Assembly: GCF_033115175.1 (NCBI RefSeq)
Contig: NC_084834.1
Coordinates: forward strand, 91,717,808 to 91,781,807
DNA: 64,000 nt
Origin: Lepus europaeus
Taxonomy: Eukaryota; Chordata; Mammalia; Lagomorpha; Leporidae
Reading direction: 5' to 3'
The notes beneath the pieces are model-generated. The model was not told the DNA's origin and searched no databases. It saw only the letters and a program-made list of their open reading frames with translations. Below, in pieces: positions 11,226 through 21,611 of this stretch (position 1 is the first letter of the stretch; every line of letters begins with the position of its first letter). Both the position numbers and the translations under genes were made by a program.

Positions 11226-12796
11226 TTTTTAAAAAGTAGATATGTAGTTTTTCTCTGGATTGATTTGGCTTTGTACAACAAACCAGAGTCCATCTTTCCT
11301 TCCAGCTGAGCTAACACACCCAGCTTAGATATTCTTCAATTCAGCTCAGCCCTAAGAAATCATCCTCTCACCCTTCCAAAGGAGCCAAAACAAAGCAAAA
11401 CCATATTGCACGTTAGAAATGTTTGCATAAACAAGTTACAACTCTGACTCTGGGTGCTGGAAAAGATTTCATGAGGCAAAACGAGGAACATCTGACTATA
11501 ACACTGAAGATATCAGAAGTTAAGCCAGCAGCTACCTTACGTATCATTCCACTAATTTACTACATTTATTGTCATCATCATGGAGTGTGACACAAAGGAA
11601 TGAACCTTTGATTTCCAAGCCCCTCCTGCTAGAAGTGAAGTGACCAAAGCTAAATGGCTTTGGGGACCCCTGGGATCACCAAACCCAGACCCTCCTACTA
11701 CCAGACAGGACCCCTTTTCCCACTGCTGTGTCACTCTGGGTCCCAAATTGCCAAACTGTGTTGGATTCATGGCTGCTGCTTTCTGTCCAAAGTCCACCTT
11801 TATTCTGTGGAGCCAGACTTAGCTGCCATTTTGAAATTTTCATTTCTCTATGTTTTACTTTCCACAGTCATCTCAGAAAATGCTGTCAACTCGGCTAAGT
11901 GGCTTGTTTAGCTCTCACCATTTAATGGGATTAACAGACGGTGTTCAACTAAATACTCCTGCTGATTATTTAAGTCTTGCAATTTCAATGACATCTTTTT
12001 GGCTGAGACAGAATGAGACCCTAGTGCTGTTTTCAAACTTTGGTAAATATTTGTTCTCTCCAAATTATAGTAATGTTTACCTTGTAAAACAGTTAGCTTT
12101 CACATTTGTAATAATCATGCAGTGCACATAATATTTATCAAGTTTCACATCACATTATCAATCAACTATGAAGTTTGCATAAATGTATTTAAAAGGAGCA
12201 TCACAAAATTTGTTATAATAGCTCCCCCTAGTGGACATTTTCACTACTGTTTTCTGAACACCCTTTAGGGCTGTTAATTGTAATACTTGGAATAATTACT
12301 TAGAAATTTGTTTCTATCATGCCCATAGATGAAAGTAAGTCACCAAATAGTCTTCTCAGCTCCATTATATACTCCAAGAATATCCCTATCAGCAAGATAG
12401 CTTCCCCTTTCTGCAACTCACCCAGGTCTGCACTGCCACCCAGTAAAGAAACAGTAGTGACCAGTTCCAGAGCTGGGACAAGACAGGTACAAGATCAATC
12501 TAAACCAGCTGAGAATGTTAGGAAGCAACAAAGTGCTGGAAAATAAAAAAGACAGGAGCAAGTCACAAAGACCCAGATGTCACCTTGAAGACACTTCTCC
12601 TGGCTAGACCCAGGACAGTCTGAACACCAACATGAATAATTACAAACCATTGAAAAATTAGGAACTGTAGAGTTCATCCTGATATCAGACAGACAGATAG
12701 ATAAGCAAGTGGATAAGAAGGAAGGGCTCAAGCTGTCAGAACACCGAGAGCAAACTGGTAAATGTGGAGGGAGAGCAGGAGTTAGAAAATGATTGA
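11226..12796. other. 1.6-kb block without recognisable repeats
   Basis: No lagomorph SINE or LINE and no coding signal. The AT-rich part 11,850-12,320 has many homeodomain-type cores (TTAAT, ATTA, TAAT) and reads like slowly evolving intergenic DNA, but conservation cannot be judged from one sequence. Candidate non-coding regulatory sequence only. Confidence 0.35.
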
Positions 12797-13100
12797 GGGC
12801 TGCCCTGTGGCACCATGGGTTAAGCTGCTGACTGCTATGCTAGCATCCCATATGGGTACCAGTTGGAGTCCCAGTTTCTTCACTCCCTATCTAGCTCCCT
12901 TTTATTGCACCTGGGAGACCTGCACCCTGCATCCATGTGGGAGACCTGATGCAGCTTTGGGCTCCTGGCTTTGACCTGGCCCAGCCCTGCTTTGTAGCCA
13001 TTTGAATAATGAACCAGTGAATGGAATCTCCCTCTTTCTCTCTCTCTCTCTTTCTCTCTCTCTGCCTTTCAAGTAAAATGAACATAAATAGGTAAAACAT
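12797..13100 (+). repeat. CSINE, diverged
   Basis: Head GGGCTGCCCTGTGGCACCAT, body GCATCCCATATGGGTACCAG and GGCTCCTGGCTTTGACCTGG, then a CT-rich run at 13,031-13,070. The tail is eroded (CAAGTAAAATGAAC). Confidence 0.85.
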
Positions 13101-13102
13101 TA

Positions 13103-13824
13103 AAATGGTAACTGTTAGTATTTAACTCCAGTTTTAAAAAATATATAAATATTTACATAAAGAGAGAGCACATACAAGTGATAAAGCTAACAGGGCAAAA
13201 TATGAATTTGAATGGATGGCATTCAGGTGTTCTTTTAATATTTTTAATTTTGCAGTTTTTCTGCAAAGTTGAAATTGCTTCCAGACAGTGTTCCATATCC
13301 TGCATAGAGCCTACCTCCCTCTTGAATAGCAGCGTGGACTCTGGGGGCAGCCACCCCCAGGACATGCTCAGTTGGTCCTTCCTGTGCCTCTCACAGAGGT
13401 CTTAGATGACTAAACCGAGCCCAGTAGATTTATCCCTGAAGATTACGTTCTTCATATGAACTGACTGACCCCCAAGAGCCTGGGTGAGTTCAGGAAGTCA
13501 AGGTCAAGGTCAGTGAGCAGTGACCCAGAACAGAACCTGCCCATCTGGCCCTGACTCTGCAGGGTGGCCTGAGCAAGGCACCATCTCTGATCTGGGCCTT
13601 TTCCAAAGCCCTTGTGGTACCACGATTTCCTTTTTATACTCACCACTGTTCACAACACAGCCACCAACCAAGCACCAGGCAATAATCTATCAGAGGTGGG
13701 AGACACCCAGCCCATGGACCATCTAAGGCCCACGAAATCATTTGGTCCAGCCCTGCCAAGACAACCACAGGTGAGACCCGAAATTCAATAAATCTATAGG
13801 AGGCTAATTTTTAAACTGGTGCCC
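13103..13824. other. Intergenic, no recognised feature
   Basis: No repeat or gene identified. Several stop-free stretches near 13,180-13,730 are short and unrelated to known proteins. Confidence 0.4.
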
Positions 13825-14172
13825 TTTAAATTATTTATTTATTTTTTGAAAGGCAGAATTTATAGAGAGGTGGAGGGAGGGAGGGAGGGAGGGAGGGAGA
13901 GAGAGAGTCTTCCATCTGCTGGTTCACTCCCCAGATGGCCACCAACAACCCGAGCTGGGCCAGGCAGAAGCCAGGAGACAGGAGCTTCTTCCAGGTATCC
14001 CACACATGGGTGCAGGGACCCAAGCATCTGAACCATTTCCTGCTGCTTTTCCATGCACATTAGCAAAGAGCTAGATTGGAATTGGAGCAGCCAGGACTCA
14101 AAACAGTAGTGCCTATATAGGATGCTGGAGCTGCAGGCAAGGTTCAACCCACTGCACCATAGCGCTGACCCC
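13825..14172 (-). repeat. CSINE, reverse, with GGGA tract
   Basis: T-rich tail, then AGGTGGAGGGAGGGAGGGAG and further GGGA units at 13,867-13,900 replacing the usual GA run. It closes with CACCATAGCGCTGACCCC. Confidence 0.88.
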
Positions 14173-14179
14173 ATAAGTT

Positions 14180-14182
<3 letters not shown>

Positions 14183-14220
<38 letters not shown>
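14183..14220. repeat. (AT)n microsatellite
   Basis: Nineteen AT dinucleotides separate two reverse-oriented CSINEs. It may have grown from the A-rich tail of the right-hand element. Confidence 0.9.
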
Positions 14221-14224
<4 letters not shown>

Positions 14225-14253
14225 GGTTTATTTATTTATTTGAAAGGCAGAGT

Positions 14254-14292
<39 letters not shown>

Positions 14293-14551
14293 TCCATCTA
14301 CTGGTTCATTCTCTAAACGGTCGCAACTGCCAGGGCTAGGCAAGCCAGAAGTCAGGAGCCAGGAGCTTCTTCCAGGTCTCCCCACTGGGTGCAGCGGCCC
14401 AAGCACTTGGATCTTCCTCCACTGCTTTCCCAGGCACATTATCAGGGAGCTGGATCAGAAGTACAGCAGCCAAGACTGTAAATGGCAGTGTCTGTATGGG
14501 ATGCCGGTGTCACAGGCAGCAGCTTAACCCACTGCAGTAACAACGCCTAGT
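14221..14551 (-). repeat. CSINE, reverse
   Basis: GGTTTATTTATTTATTTGAA opens the element, followed by a GA run at 14,255-14,288. The head end is degraded (TGCAGTAACAACGCC). Confidence 0.85.
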
Positions 14552-14696
14552 TAATAATTTTGTGTGGCCCATGAGTGATGTTATAAATATTCAAATGGCC
14601 CTTCGCAGAAAAGTTTCCCTAGCCCTGAATCTCCAAGTGTTTCTTTATCTTCTTACTACTTTACTTTCGGTATAATGTAGTTAGGTTGTATTCTAG

Positions 14697-14724
14697 GGGT
14701 GTGTGTGTGTGTGTGTTTGTGTGT
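14697..14724. repeat. (GT)n microsatellite
   Basis: Interrupted GT run (GTGTGTGTGTGTGTTTGTGT) in otherwise single-copy sequence. Confidence 0.8.
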
Positions 14725-14841
14725 AGACAGAAGGAGGGGGCAAGAGAAGGAAGGGAAGACAGAGACACATTCTTTCTTTTGGGAGGGACGATTGGTACAA
14801 ATGGTGATGGTGACATCTTTGTAGCATCGACTCACAATGAA

Positions 14842-15060
14842 AAGGAACAACTTCCATTTTCTAAAATGCTTTGCAAATTTGAAGGAATTTCATACACATT
14901 TTCTTATGTTCCAAGGAACCCTGAAATATGATGAGGAGAGGCAGTGTTTTCCCCATCTTAAAGATGAGAAGGCCAGTTTGGAGACAGCAGATGACCCCCG
15001 CTACTCTGCGCTGGTTCATCTCCGAGTCCCAGCTTTCTGACATTGTGCTGGAGCTCTTCT
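14842..15060 (+). repeat. MIR SINE fragment
   Basis: The core pattern is recognisable: AAATGCTTTGCAAATTTGAA, CATTTTCTTATGTTCCAAGG, then CCCCATCTTAAAGATGAGAA equivalent to the MIR CCATTTTACAGATGAGGAAA word. Confidence 0.6.
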
Positions 15061-15270
15061 CAATTAAAAATCCCAGAACCTGTGAGATTTCGCCTACAGA
15101 CACTAGGCTATCTGCTTCCAAAAGTCATGGCTGCCAAAGGCAAAGAAAGGTTGAGAAACTGTTCTATACTAAAGAAAACAAAAGAAGCATGACAACTAAA
15201 TTGAACATCATGTGACTGTAGGTTGGATATTGGATCAGGAAAGAAGTTGCTTTGATAAAAAGACATTGCT

Positions 15271-15597
15271 GGGGCCGGCGCCATGGCTCAATAGGCTAAT
15301 CCTCCGCCTGCGGCCCCGGCACACCAGGTTCTGGTCCCGGTTGGGGCGCCAGATTCTGTCCCGGTTGCCCCTCTTCCAGGACAGCTCTCTGCTGTGGCCC
15401 GGGAGTGCAGTGGAGGATGGCCCAGGTCCTTGGGCCCTGCACCCGCATGGGAGACCAGGGGGGCACCTGGCTCCTGGCTTCAGATCAGTGCGATGCGCCG
15501 GCTGCAGCGCACCGGCTGCAGCGGCCATTGGAGGGTGAACCAATGGCAAAGGAAGACATTTCTCTCTGTCTCTTTCTCTCTCACTGTCCACTCTGCC

Positions 15598-15625
<28 letters not shown>
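15271..15625 (+). repeat. CSINE, young lineage, pure poly(A), target duplication
   Basis: GC-rich young copy with head CGCCATGGCTCAATAGGCTA. It has the same 14-bp tandem duplication variant as the copy at 5867 (here 15,494-15,507 and 15,508-15,521). The tail is a pure run of about 30 A. Flanks AAAAAGACATTGCT at 15,257-15,270 and 15,626-15,639 are identical, marking a recent insertion. Confidence 0.95.
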
Positions 15626-15632
<7 letters not shown>

Positions 15633-15639
15633 CATTGCT

Positions 15640-16079
15640 GGGAAAATTGCCAAAAATTTCCATTTGGACTGTGTGTTCAATAGTACTATACCCACAACAA
15701 ATTTCCTGATTTTAATAATCATGCCATAGTTCTATAAGAAACTAACCTGTTCTCAAGAGATACACATTGAAATATTTGGGAATAAAAGGTTATAATCACT
15801 GTAACATACTTCCAGATGATTGAGAAAAAATTCCATGAGGAATAAGAAGAATAAATAACATTGTGAATGTTATTATATTATAATTAAATGTAGTACATAC
15901 AGTCAGAAAGATGTGGCCAGGGGGCAGAACTGGAAATTGAACCCAGGCCCTTTATGGTGGCACACCTGTGCCCAACCCCTAGGCCGAATGCTCATCCCCC
16001 TATGACTTTTGTTGCTACAACATACTGTCCTCTTGTGTCATCATTGAGAAATGTGATCACTCCCAGAAGAGAATTTTCT
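15640..16079. other. Intergenic; possible decayed CSINE remnant at 15,915-16,003
   Basis: Mostly AT-rich. Within it, AACTGGAAATTGAACCCAGG followed by CGAATGCTCATCCCC resembles the head half of a reverse-oriented old CSINE. Too short and diverged to call with confidence. Confidence 0.35.
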
Positions 16080-16123
16080 TTTTTTATTTTATTTTATTTA
16101 TTTATCTGACAGGTAGAGTTATA

Positions 16124-16165
<42 letters not shown>

Positions 16166-16419
16166 AAGGTCTTCTTTTCGCTGGTTCACTCCCCAAATGG
16201 TCACAATGGCCAGAGCTGTGCCAATCCGAAGCCAGGTGCCTCCTCCCAGTCTCCCATGTGGGCGCAGAGGCCCAAGCACTTGGGCCATCCTCTACTGCCC
16301 TCCTGGACCACAGCAGAGAGCTGGACTGGAAGAGGGGCAGCCAAGACTAGAGCCGGCGCTCATATGGGATGCCGGCGCTGCAGGCAGAGGATTAACCTAG
16401 TGAGCCATGGCGCCGGCCG
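16080..16419 (-). repeat. CSINE, reverse, young lineage
   Basis: It runs from a T-rich tail through a 28-nt GA run to the GC-rich head GAGCCATGGCGCCGGCC. GAATTTTCT occurs on both sides (16,071-16,079 and 16,429-16,437), a partial target duplication with a small length difference. Confidence 0.88.
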
Positions 16420-17099
16420 TGAAGAGGTGAATTTTCTAAAACACAAACTGATATCTAGATCTTTCAACACTGAAATAAATTTTCTGCCCAACTTCAAAAA
16501 TGTATTTAACATATTTCTGATTTTTCTTTAAATGTAAGGAGCAGAATTTAGTCTCTTCCTGATGATTCTGGGTATTTTAGAGACCATGCGCACGACACAA
16601 ATTATGCCATCATAATTGTTCACCTTGAAGGTTTCTGAGCTGCAGAAGGCTTCTTACATGTAATCCACGGGAGGCCCTCAGCCCTTGAGTCCTGATCAAG
16701 GTGCCACACAGCCACTACTGCCACGATCAATTCTGGGTCATCTGCGAGCTTGACTATCCTGCAACCGCCTCTGTGACCAGATTCCACCTGCTCGTCCTCA
16801 CTCTCCTTTCAACCCACTGAAATCTGCCTTCCAGCCCACCAAGACACCAAAACAGTGTCACCAGTCACTTAACAACTCCTGGGGGACCAATCCAGCCGAG
16901 ACTTTTCAGTCCTTGGTTTCTCGGTGACATTTAACTGACACCCATCCCTTCTTTTGGAAACAGTCTCTTTGCCAGCTTTCACAGATCGAAACTGCACTGA
17001 CTTTTCTGTTTCCACTATTATCCCTTCTCCATCTCCTTGGAAAAAAACAGTCTTTTTTCCTTGTGGTGTGTGTGTGTGTGTGCCTGTGTGTGTTTTCTC
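16420..17099. other. Intergenic, no recognised feature
   Basis: No gene or named repeat. A GT run at 17,063-17,094 borders the L1 remnant to the right. Confidence 0.4.
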
Positions 17100-17545
17100 T
17101 TTTATTTATTTTTTTAAAATTTCTAATTTCAGGACAGTTTAAAATTTACAAAACAGAAGCTGTGACGTAGTACCAACAGTTCATGTGTACTCCACACCCA
17201 GCTTTCACTTTTGTGTGATATATTTGACTACAAATCACACCCAGCTTCCTTTACTAGTAACATCTCATATTAGTATAATGTATGTCACAACTAACGGTCC
17301 ACACTCAAGTTCCCCTATTTTTTCTTTTTGTTCCAACTTCCTCTATCCCTCCCACCTCTCCCAGTCTCTACCAATCAACATTGTGTTCACTGTGTTTTCA
17401 AACTGGGCTTTTTTGTTTTGTTTTTGGCTTCCACATATGAGGGAGAACATGTGATAATTGTTTTCTGTATCTGACTTATTCACTTGCCATGATATCCCCC
17501 AATCCCATCATGTTGCTGCAAATGACAAGATTTCTTTCTTTTCTT
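17100..17545 (-). repeat. Ancient L1 3' region, reverse, part 1
   Basis: CCACATATGAGGGAGAACAT (17,430) and the GTTGCTGCAAATGACAAGAT word (17,511) match the reverse complement of the L1 ORF2-end/3' UTR junction. The element is interrupted by the CSINE that follows. Confidence 0.6.
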
Positions 17546-17885
17546 TTTGAAGATTTATTTGTTTATTTGAAAGGCAGAATTATAGAGAAAGAGGAAAAGA
17601 CAGAGACAGTAACAGAGAGAGGTCTTCCATCCACTGGTTCACTCCTCAAATGCTTGCAACAGCCAGATCTCAGCCAGGCCAAAGCCGAGAGCCAAGAACC
17701 CAATCGAGGTCTCACACATGGGTGGCAGGGACCCAAGTACTTGAGCTGTCACCTGCTGCTTCCCACGATGCACACTTGCAAGAGGCTGGCATTGAGAGTG
17801 GAGCTGGAATTCAAACTCACACAGCTCTGATATAGGATGCAAGCACCCCAAGTGGTGTCTTGACTGCTGGGCCAAAAGCCCACCT
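17545..17885 (-). repeat. CSINE, reverse, inside old L1
   Basis: Tail AAGATTTATTTGTTTATTTG, purine-rich stretch without clean GA repeats, head end GACTGCTGGGCCAAAAGCCC. An old copy by divergence; L1-type sequence lies on both sides. Confidence 0.85.
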
Positions 17886-18175
17886 CAGTTCTCTAGTTTT
17901 TCTAACATAAAGATGCATGTATCCTTATAATGTATTAGTTTTATTCCATTATATTTTCCAATTATATTGCCACTGCTACACAGAAGACCATTGTTGAATG
18001 AGTCCATTTATTTTCCATGTGGCCATATTGTTAAAGGTTTAGCAATTCTCAAGTTTTTTCAGAAGACTCTCTTCTGTTTTTTAAGCAGTCAATAATATTA
18101 TTTGCAAATAGAAGCTGTTTTGTTTCCTCCCAGTACCTTTGTTCTTGATTTATGTTTTATTGCTCTAAAACTTCT
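17886..18175 (-). repeat. Ancient L1, reverse, part 2
   Basis: AATATTATTTGCAAATAGAA and GTACCTTTGTTCTTGATTTA near 18,090-18,150 resemble the reverse complement of L1 ORF2. Considered with part 1 it suggests one old L1 split by a CSINE. Boundaries are soft. Confidence 0.45.
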
Positions 18176-18604
18176 AGATTAATTTAAAATAATTACAGTG
18201 ATATTAGAATTTTTATTCTTCCTATTTACTTTTAAAAATTTGTTATAAATGTTCTACATACCTACTGAAAAATTTTTTTCTACATACCTATTAAAAAACA
18301 AATTTGAACAATGGAGAAAAGACTGAAGAGTTAAAAACTTTCTCTCATTTGCATGCCCTTTGAATTGCACCTAATTGTTACAGATTCCTTGGGTATGTCT
18401 TTCATCCATTTTCTATACATCTTATACATTGTATTATACATATAATGTCACCTTTTGTCCTAAATATGATTTGTCTCCTTTCTTCCAACACAGATTATCT
18501 GTTTCTATTCCTTTCCAATTTTTGAAAATTTTGCTAATTGCCTTCAATAGTTAAGGCCTGATCATTCTAGCATAAATTTTCTTGTTCTTAAATGCTTGAT
18601 TATA
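18176..18604. other. AT-rich intergenic, no gene seen
   Basis: Low-GC sequence with no coding signal. It may include more undetected L1 debris. Confidence 0.35.
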
Positions 18605-18936
18605 GGTCAGTGCCGTGGCTCAATAGGCTAATCCTCCGCCTGCGGCACCGGCACCCCGGGTTCTAGTCCTGGTCGGGGTGCCAGATTCTGTCCCAGTTGC
18701 CCCTCTTCCAGGACAGCTCTCTGCTGTGGCCCGGGAGTGCAGTGGAGGATGGCCCAAGTGCTTGGGCCCTGCATCTGCATGGGAGACCAGGAGGGGCACC
18801 TGGCTCCCGGCTTCAGATCGGCACAGCGCACCAGCCACAGCGGCCATTGGAGGGTGAACCAACGGCAAAGGAAGACCTTTCTCTCTGTCTCTCTCTCACT
18901 GTCCACTCTGCCTGTCAAAAAAATAAAATAAAAAAA
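18605..18936 (+). repeat. CSINE, young lineage, 15-bp target duplication
   Basis: Head TGCCGTGGCTCAATAGGCTA. Perfect 15-bp flanks AAATGCTTGATTATA at 18,590-18,604 and 18,937-18,951. It lacks the 14-bp internal duplication seen in some relatives. The tail is A-rich with two T interruptions. Confidence 0.95.
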
Positions 18937-19039
18937 AAATGCTTGATTATAATTCACTTTTTTTCATTATCTAGTCACAGATATTTTAACAGTTGTTGAG
19001 GTAGTTGTCTCAATGGTGTATTTTCTTAACCTATCTTTA

Positions 19040-19250
19040 TATATTTGACCCTTTATCAATTTATTCAACAATTGTATATCGAACATCTACTACAATCAAG
19101 GCACTGTTCTAAACATTGAAGACACAATGGCAAACAAAGGAAATACAAATCGTGTGATGCGAGGGGCTCAAACAATAAACCAAAAACCTGAAAGAAATGG
19201 CCTGCGACAATTAATGAGCACAAGGTTTCCTCTTGGGATAATGAAAATGT
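19040..19250 (-). repeat. L2-like 3' end fragment
   Basis: TTTATTCAACAATTGTATAT then GGCACTGTTCTAAACATTGA and GACACAATGGCAAACAAAGG match the common reverse L2 3' pattern (ACAAATATTTATTGAGCACC type) and the homologous piece at 6400. Confidence 0.55.
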
Positions 19251-19256
19251 TCTGGA

Positions 19257-19622
19257 GGGGCCGACGCTGTGGCATAGTAGCTAAGCCTCTGTCTGCAGCA
19301 CCAAAATCCCACATGGGTACCGGTTCATGTCCCGGCTGCTCCTCTTCAAATCCAGCTCTCTGCTATGGCCTAGGAAAGCAGTGGAAGATGGCCCCAGTGC
19401 TTGGGCCCCTGCACTCACATAGGAGACCTGGAGGAAGCTCCTGGCTCCTGGCTTCAGGTCAGCCCAGCTCTGGCCATTGTGGGCATTTGGGGAATGAACC
19501 AGTGGATGGAAGATCTCTCTGTCTCTCTCTCTGCCTCTGATTGTCCTTTTCTGTAACTCTGATTTTCAAATAAAGAAACCAATCTTTAAATAAATAAATA
19601 AATACATACATACATAAATAAA
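19257..19622 (+). repeat. CSINE
   Basis: Head GGCCGACGCTGTGGCATAGT, body words intact, tail expanded to AAATAAATAAATACATACAT. It inserted at the edge of the L2-like fragment. Confidence 0.9.
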
Positions 19623-21059
19623 ATGTAACTCAATGTTGGCTTTTCTTCACTCAGTCTTTCCTTCTTCCCGGTGCCCCAATCCTGCTCCCTGGGATCAGTT
19701 CCCCACATAAGCTGCTGGCACACAAGCTGTTGTCTCAGGCTGTGATTTCTGGGAGAAACCACGGTGAGATTCCTTCTAACATTCCATATAGCAGAGAAAA
19801 TTAAGAGCAGACTGATGGTTCTACTTGTATGTAGATAATTACTTTTTTTTTCTGAATGCTTGGAGGATTTCTTCCTTATCATTAATGCCTTAAAATGCCA
19901 TCAGACTAATTCAGGTATGTTGCTTTTTTTTCCCCTAATAATTTGCCTGGTATGTAAGACTTCCTTCTGGTTTTCAGACTACAAGGAATTTCCCTTCTTG
20001 AATGAAGGCCTCTGCTGCGATTCTGCTGTCGCTTTCTGAAATTTCTCTCGTTAACAGGTTAGATGCCTTCCACCTGTCCTACCTGCAGCTTTCATTTCAT
20101 TCTTTCCCTCTGAGGTCTGGATGATCTCTGTTTATCTTCTGTTTGAGTAACTACATTTTCATCAGTTTCCAGCCTCATATTTAACTAACCCTTGGGGTGC
20201 TTGCAATGACTCAGGTTTGCTGCCTACTCCCATACCCAGATAAACCCGCACATGCCCCTACTCCCATACCCAGATAAACCCGCACATGCCAAACTTTTTT
20301 ACCGCCTGATTTGCTTTTCATAAGTGGGCCTCTCCTCAGCATCCAGGTCTTCTCCTGGAGTGGCCAAGCCACCTGTGGACCCTATGATACTCTGATCCCA
20401 CTGACAAGGTTAAACACCATTGTTAGGAAAGAACATGAGTGAAGACAAAGTTCAGAGTCAACCACCCACATTCCCACAAGTTTCCCTCACTTCCAGGCCT
20501 GGGATCTGATGATATTTGCCTCAGTGTTGTTGTGAAACTCACATAAAATAACATTGATAAGGGTGCTTCATAAACATGAACATGCCCTTCAATTTGGAAC
20601 CATCTGGTGGTAGAACCATGGCAACAACCCAGTTATGGAGCTTTGCATAACAGCATTGTTATCTTTCCAGTAAGACTCAGAAGTAGGCAGGTTGTCTCAG
20701 TAGCCAAGAGAATTGCAGTATCCATCCCTTTCCCCAGATATATTTTTCTGAGCCTCCTGCTTCTCAGTAAGGATCGTGCTGAGGACACCTGCTGCCTTTA
20801 ATCTATCCAGCACTCTTTTCCCTTCTTACTGCACCAGCACTCAAATGTCCCTTTCTAGATGTGCCTCCTGCTCATTGTCACTGGGAACAGTCCAGACAGG
20901 GCTAACCTCAAACCTCTTCTAAAGGCTTGCGTTTGAACACATTGGTGCGAAGCAATGTGAATGTCTTTCTGCTAGGGTTGGAAAACTGGTAGAGTTTTTG
21001 GTGGCCATCTTTGCCACCAATGGAAAGAACTTGCCAGAGAATGGAGTCCAAATAAGTGG
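19623..21059. other. Intergenic block with one exact 34-bp tandem duplication
   Basis: No gene and no named young repeat across 1.4 kb. It contains the tandem duplication at 20,223-20,290, listed separately. Part of 20,510-20,600 could be a MIR3-type remnant. Confidence 0.4.
20223..20290. repeat. Perfect 34-bp tandem duplication (2 copies)
   Basis: The unit begins CCTACTCCCATACCCAGATA and ends CGCACATGCC. Copies at 20,223-20,256 and 20,257-20,290 are identical, so the duplication is recent or an assembly artefact. Confidence 0.95.
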
Positions 21060-21230
21060 CAGCAGAACCAAGACATAAAAAGCAACAGATGTCCGATGGA
21101 ATGGCCTGAGCACCTGGATCTTTCGGTGCCTGGGTTTGACCCACCCCTGCACTTTCTGGTTATTGAGATTACTGATGCTCCTCTTTTGCCTAAGCCTGTT
21201 TGATTGATAGTCTATTATTTACAACAAAAG
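21060..21230 (+). repeat. Unassigned ancient repeat fragment
   Basis: GACCCACCCCTGCACTTTCT then TGGTTATTGAGATTACTGAT and CTTTTGCCTAAGCCTGTTTG resemble the 3' end of an old placental interspersed repeat (final AATAAATTCCC.. CTTAAGCC pattern). I cannot name the family. Confidence 0.4.
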
Positions 21231-21299
21231 ATCATTAATAATAATCTATGTAAATTTGGTACTTCATTGAGATTGATTTGCAGGGAATCGTGGCAAGAC

Positions 21300-21500
21300 A
21301 GAGGGATTTGAATTAAAACTGGTTTAGGTCTTGAGCTCTATCACATATCAGTTGGTCGGCACTGGGAAGTCATTTTTGGGCCTTATTCATTGTCTTTAAA
21401 ATGGGAAAAGATTCTACTTACTCTGCAGATATGTGAGAATCAAATGGAAAATCTATTTGAAAGTGCTTTATGAATTAAAAAGCATGCTGAAAGTAAGAAA
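21300..21500 (-). repeat. MIR SINE fragment
   Basis: In reverse: TGGTCGGCACTGGGAAGTCA, then CATTGTCTTTAAAATGGGAA (MIR core), then GAGAATCAAATGGAAAATCT and AAAGTGCTTTATGAATTAAA. Confidence 0.65.
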
Positions 21501-21611
21501 TTAATAATCAATTACGTTATTTTGACTTTTGCTCTTCTCCAAAGGGAGAAATATTTCCTGTTTCTTTTTCATGAACATTGGTGTCAACTGAATGTTCCTC
21601 AAAGCTTTTTT

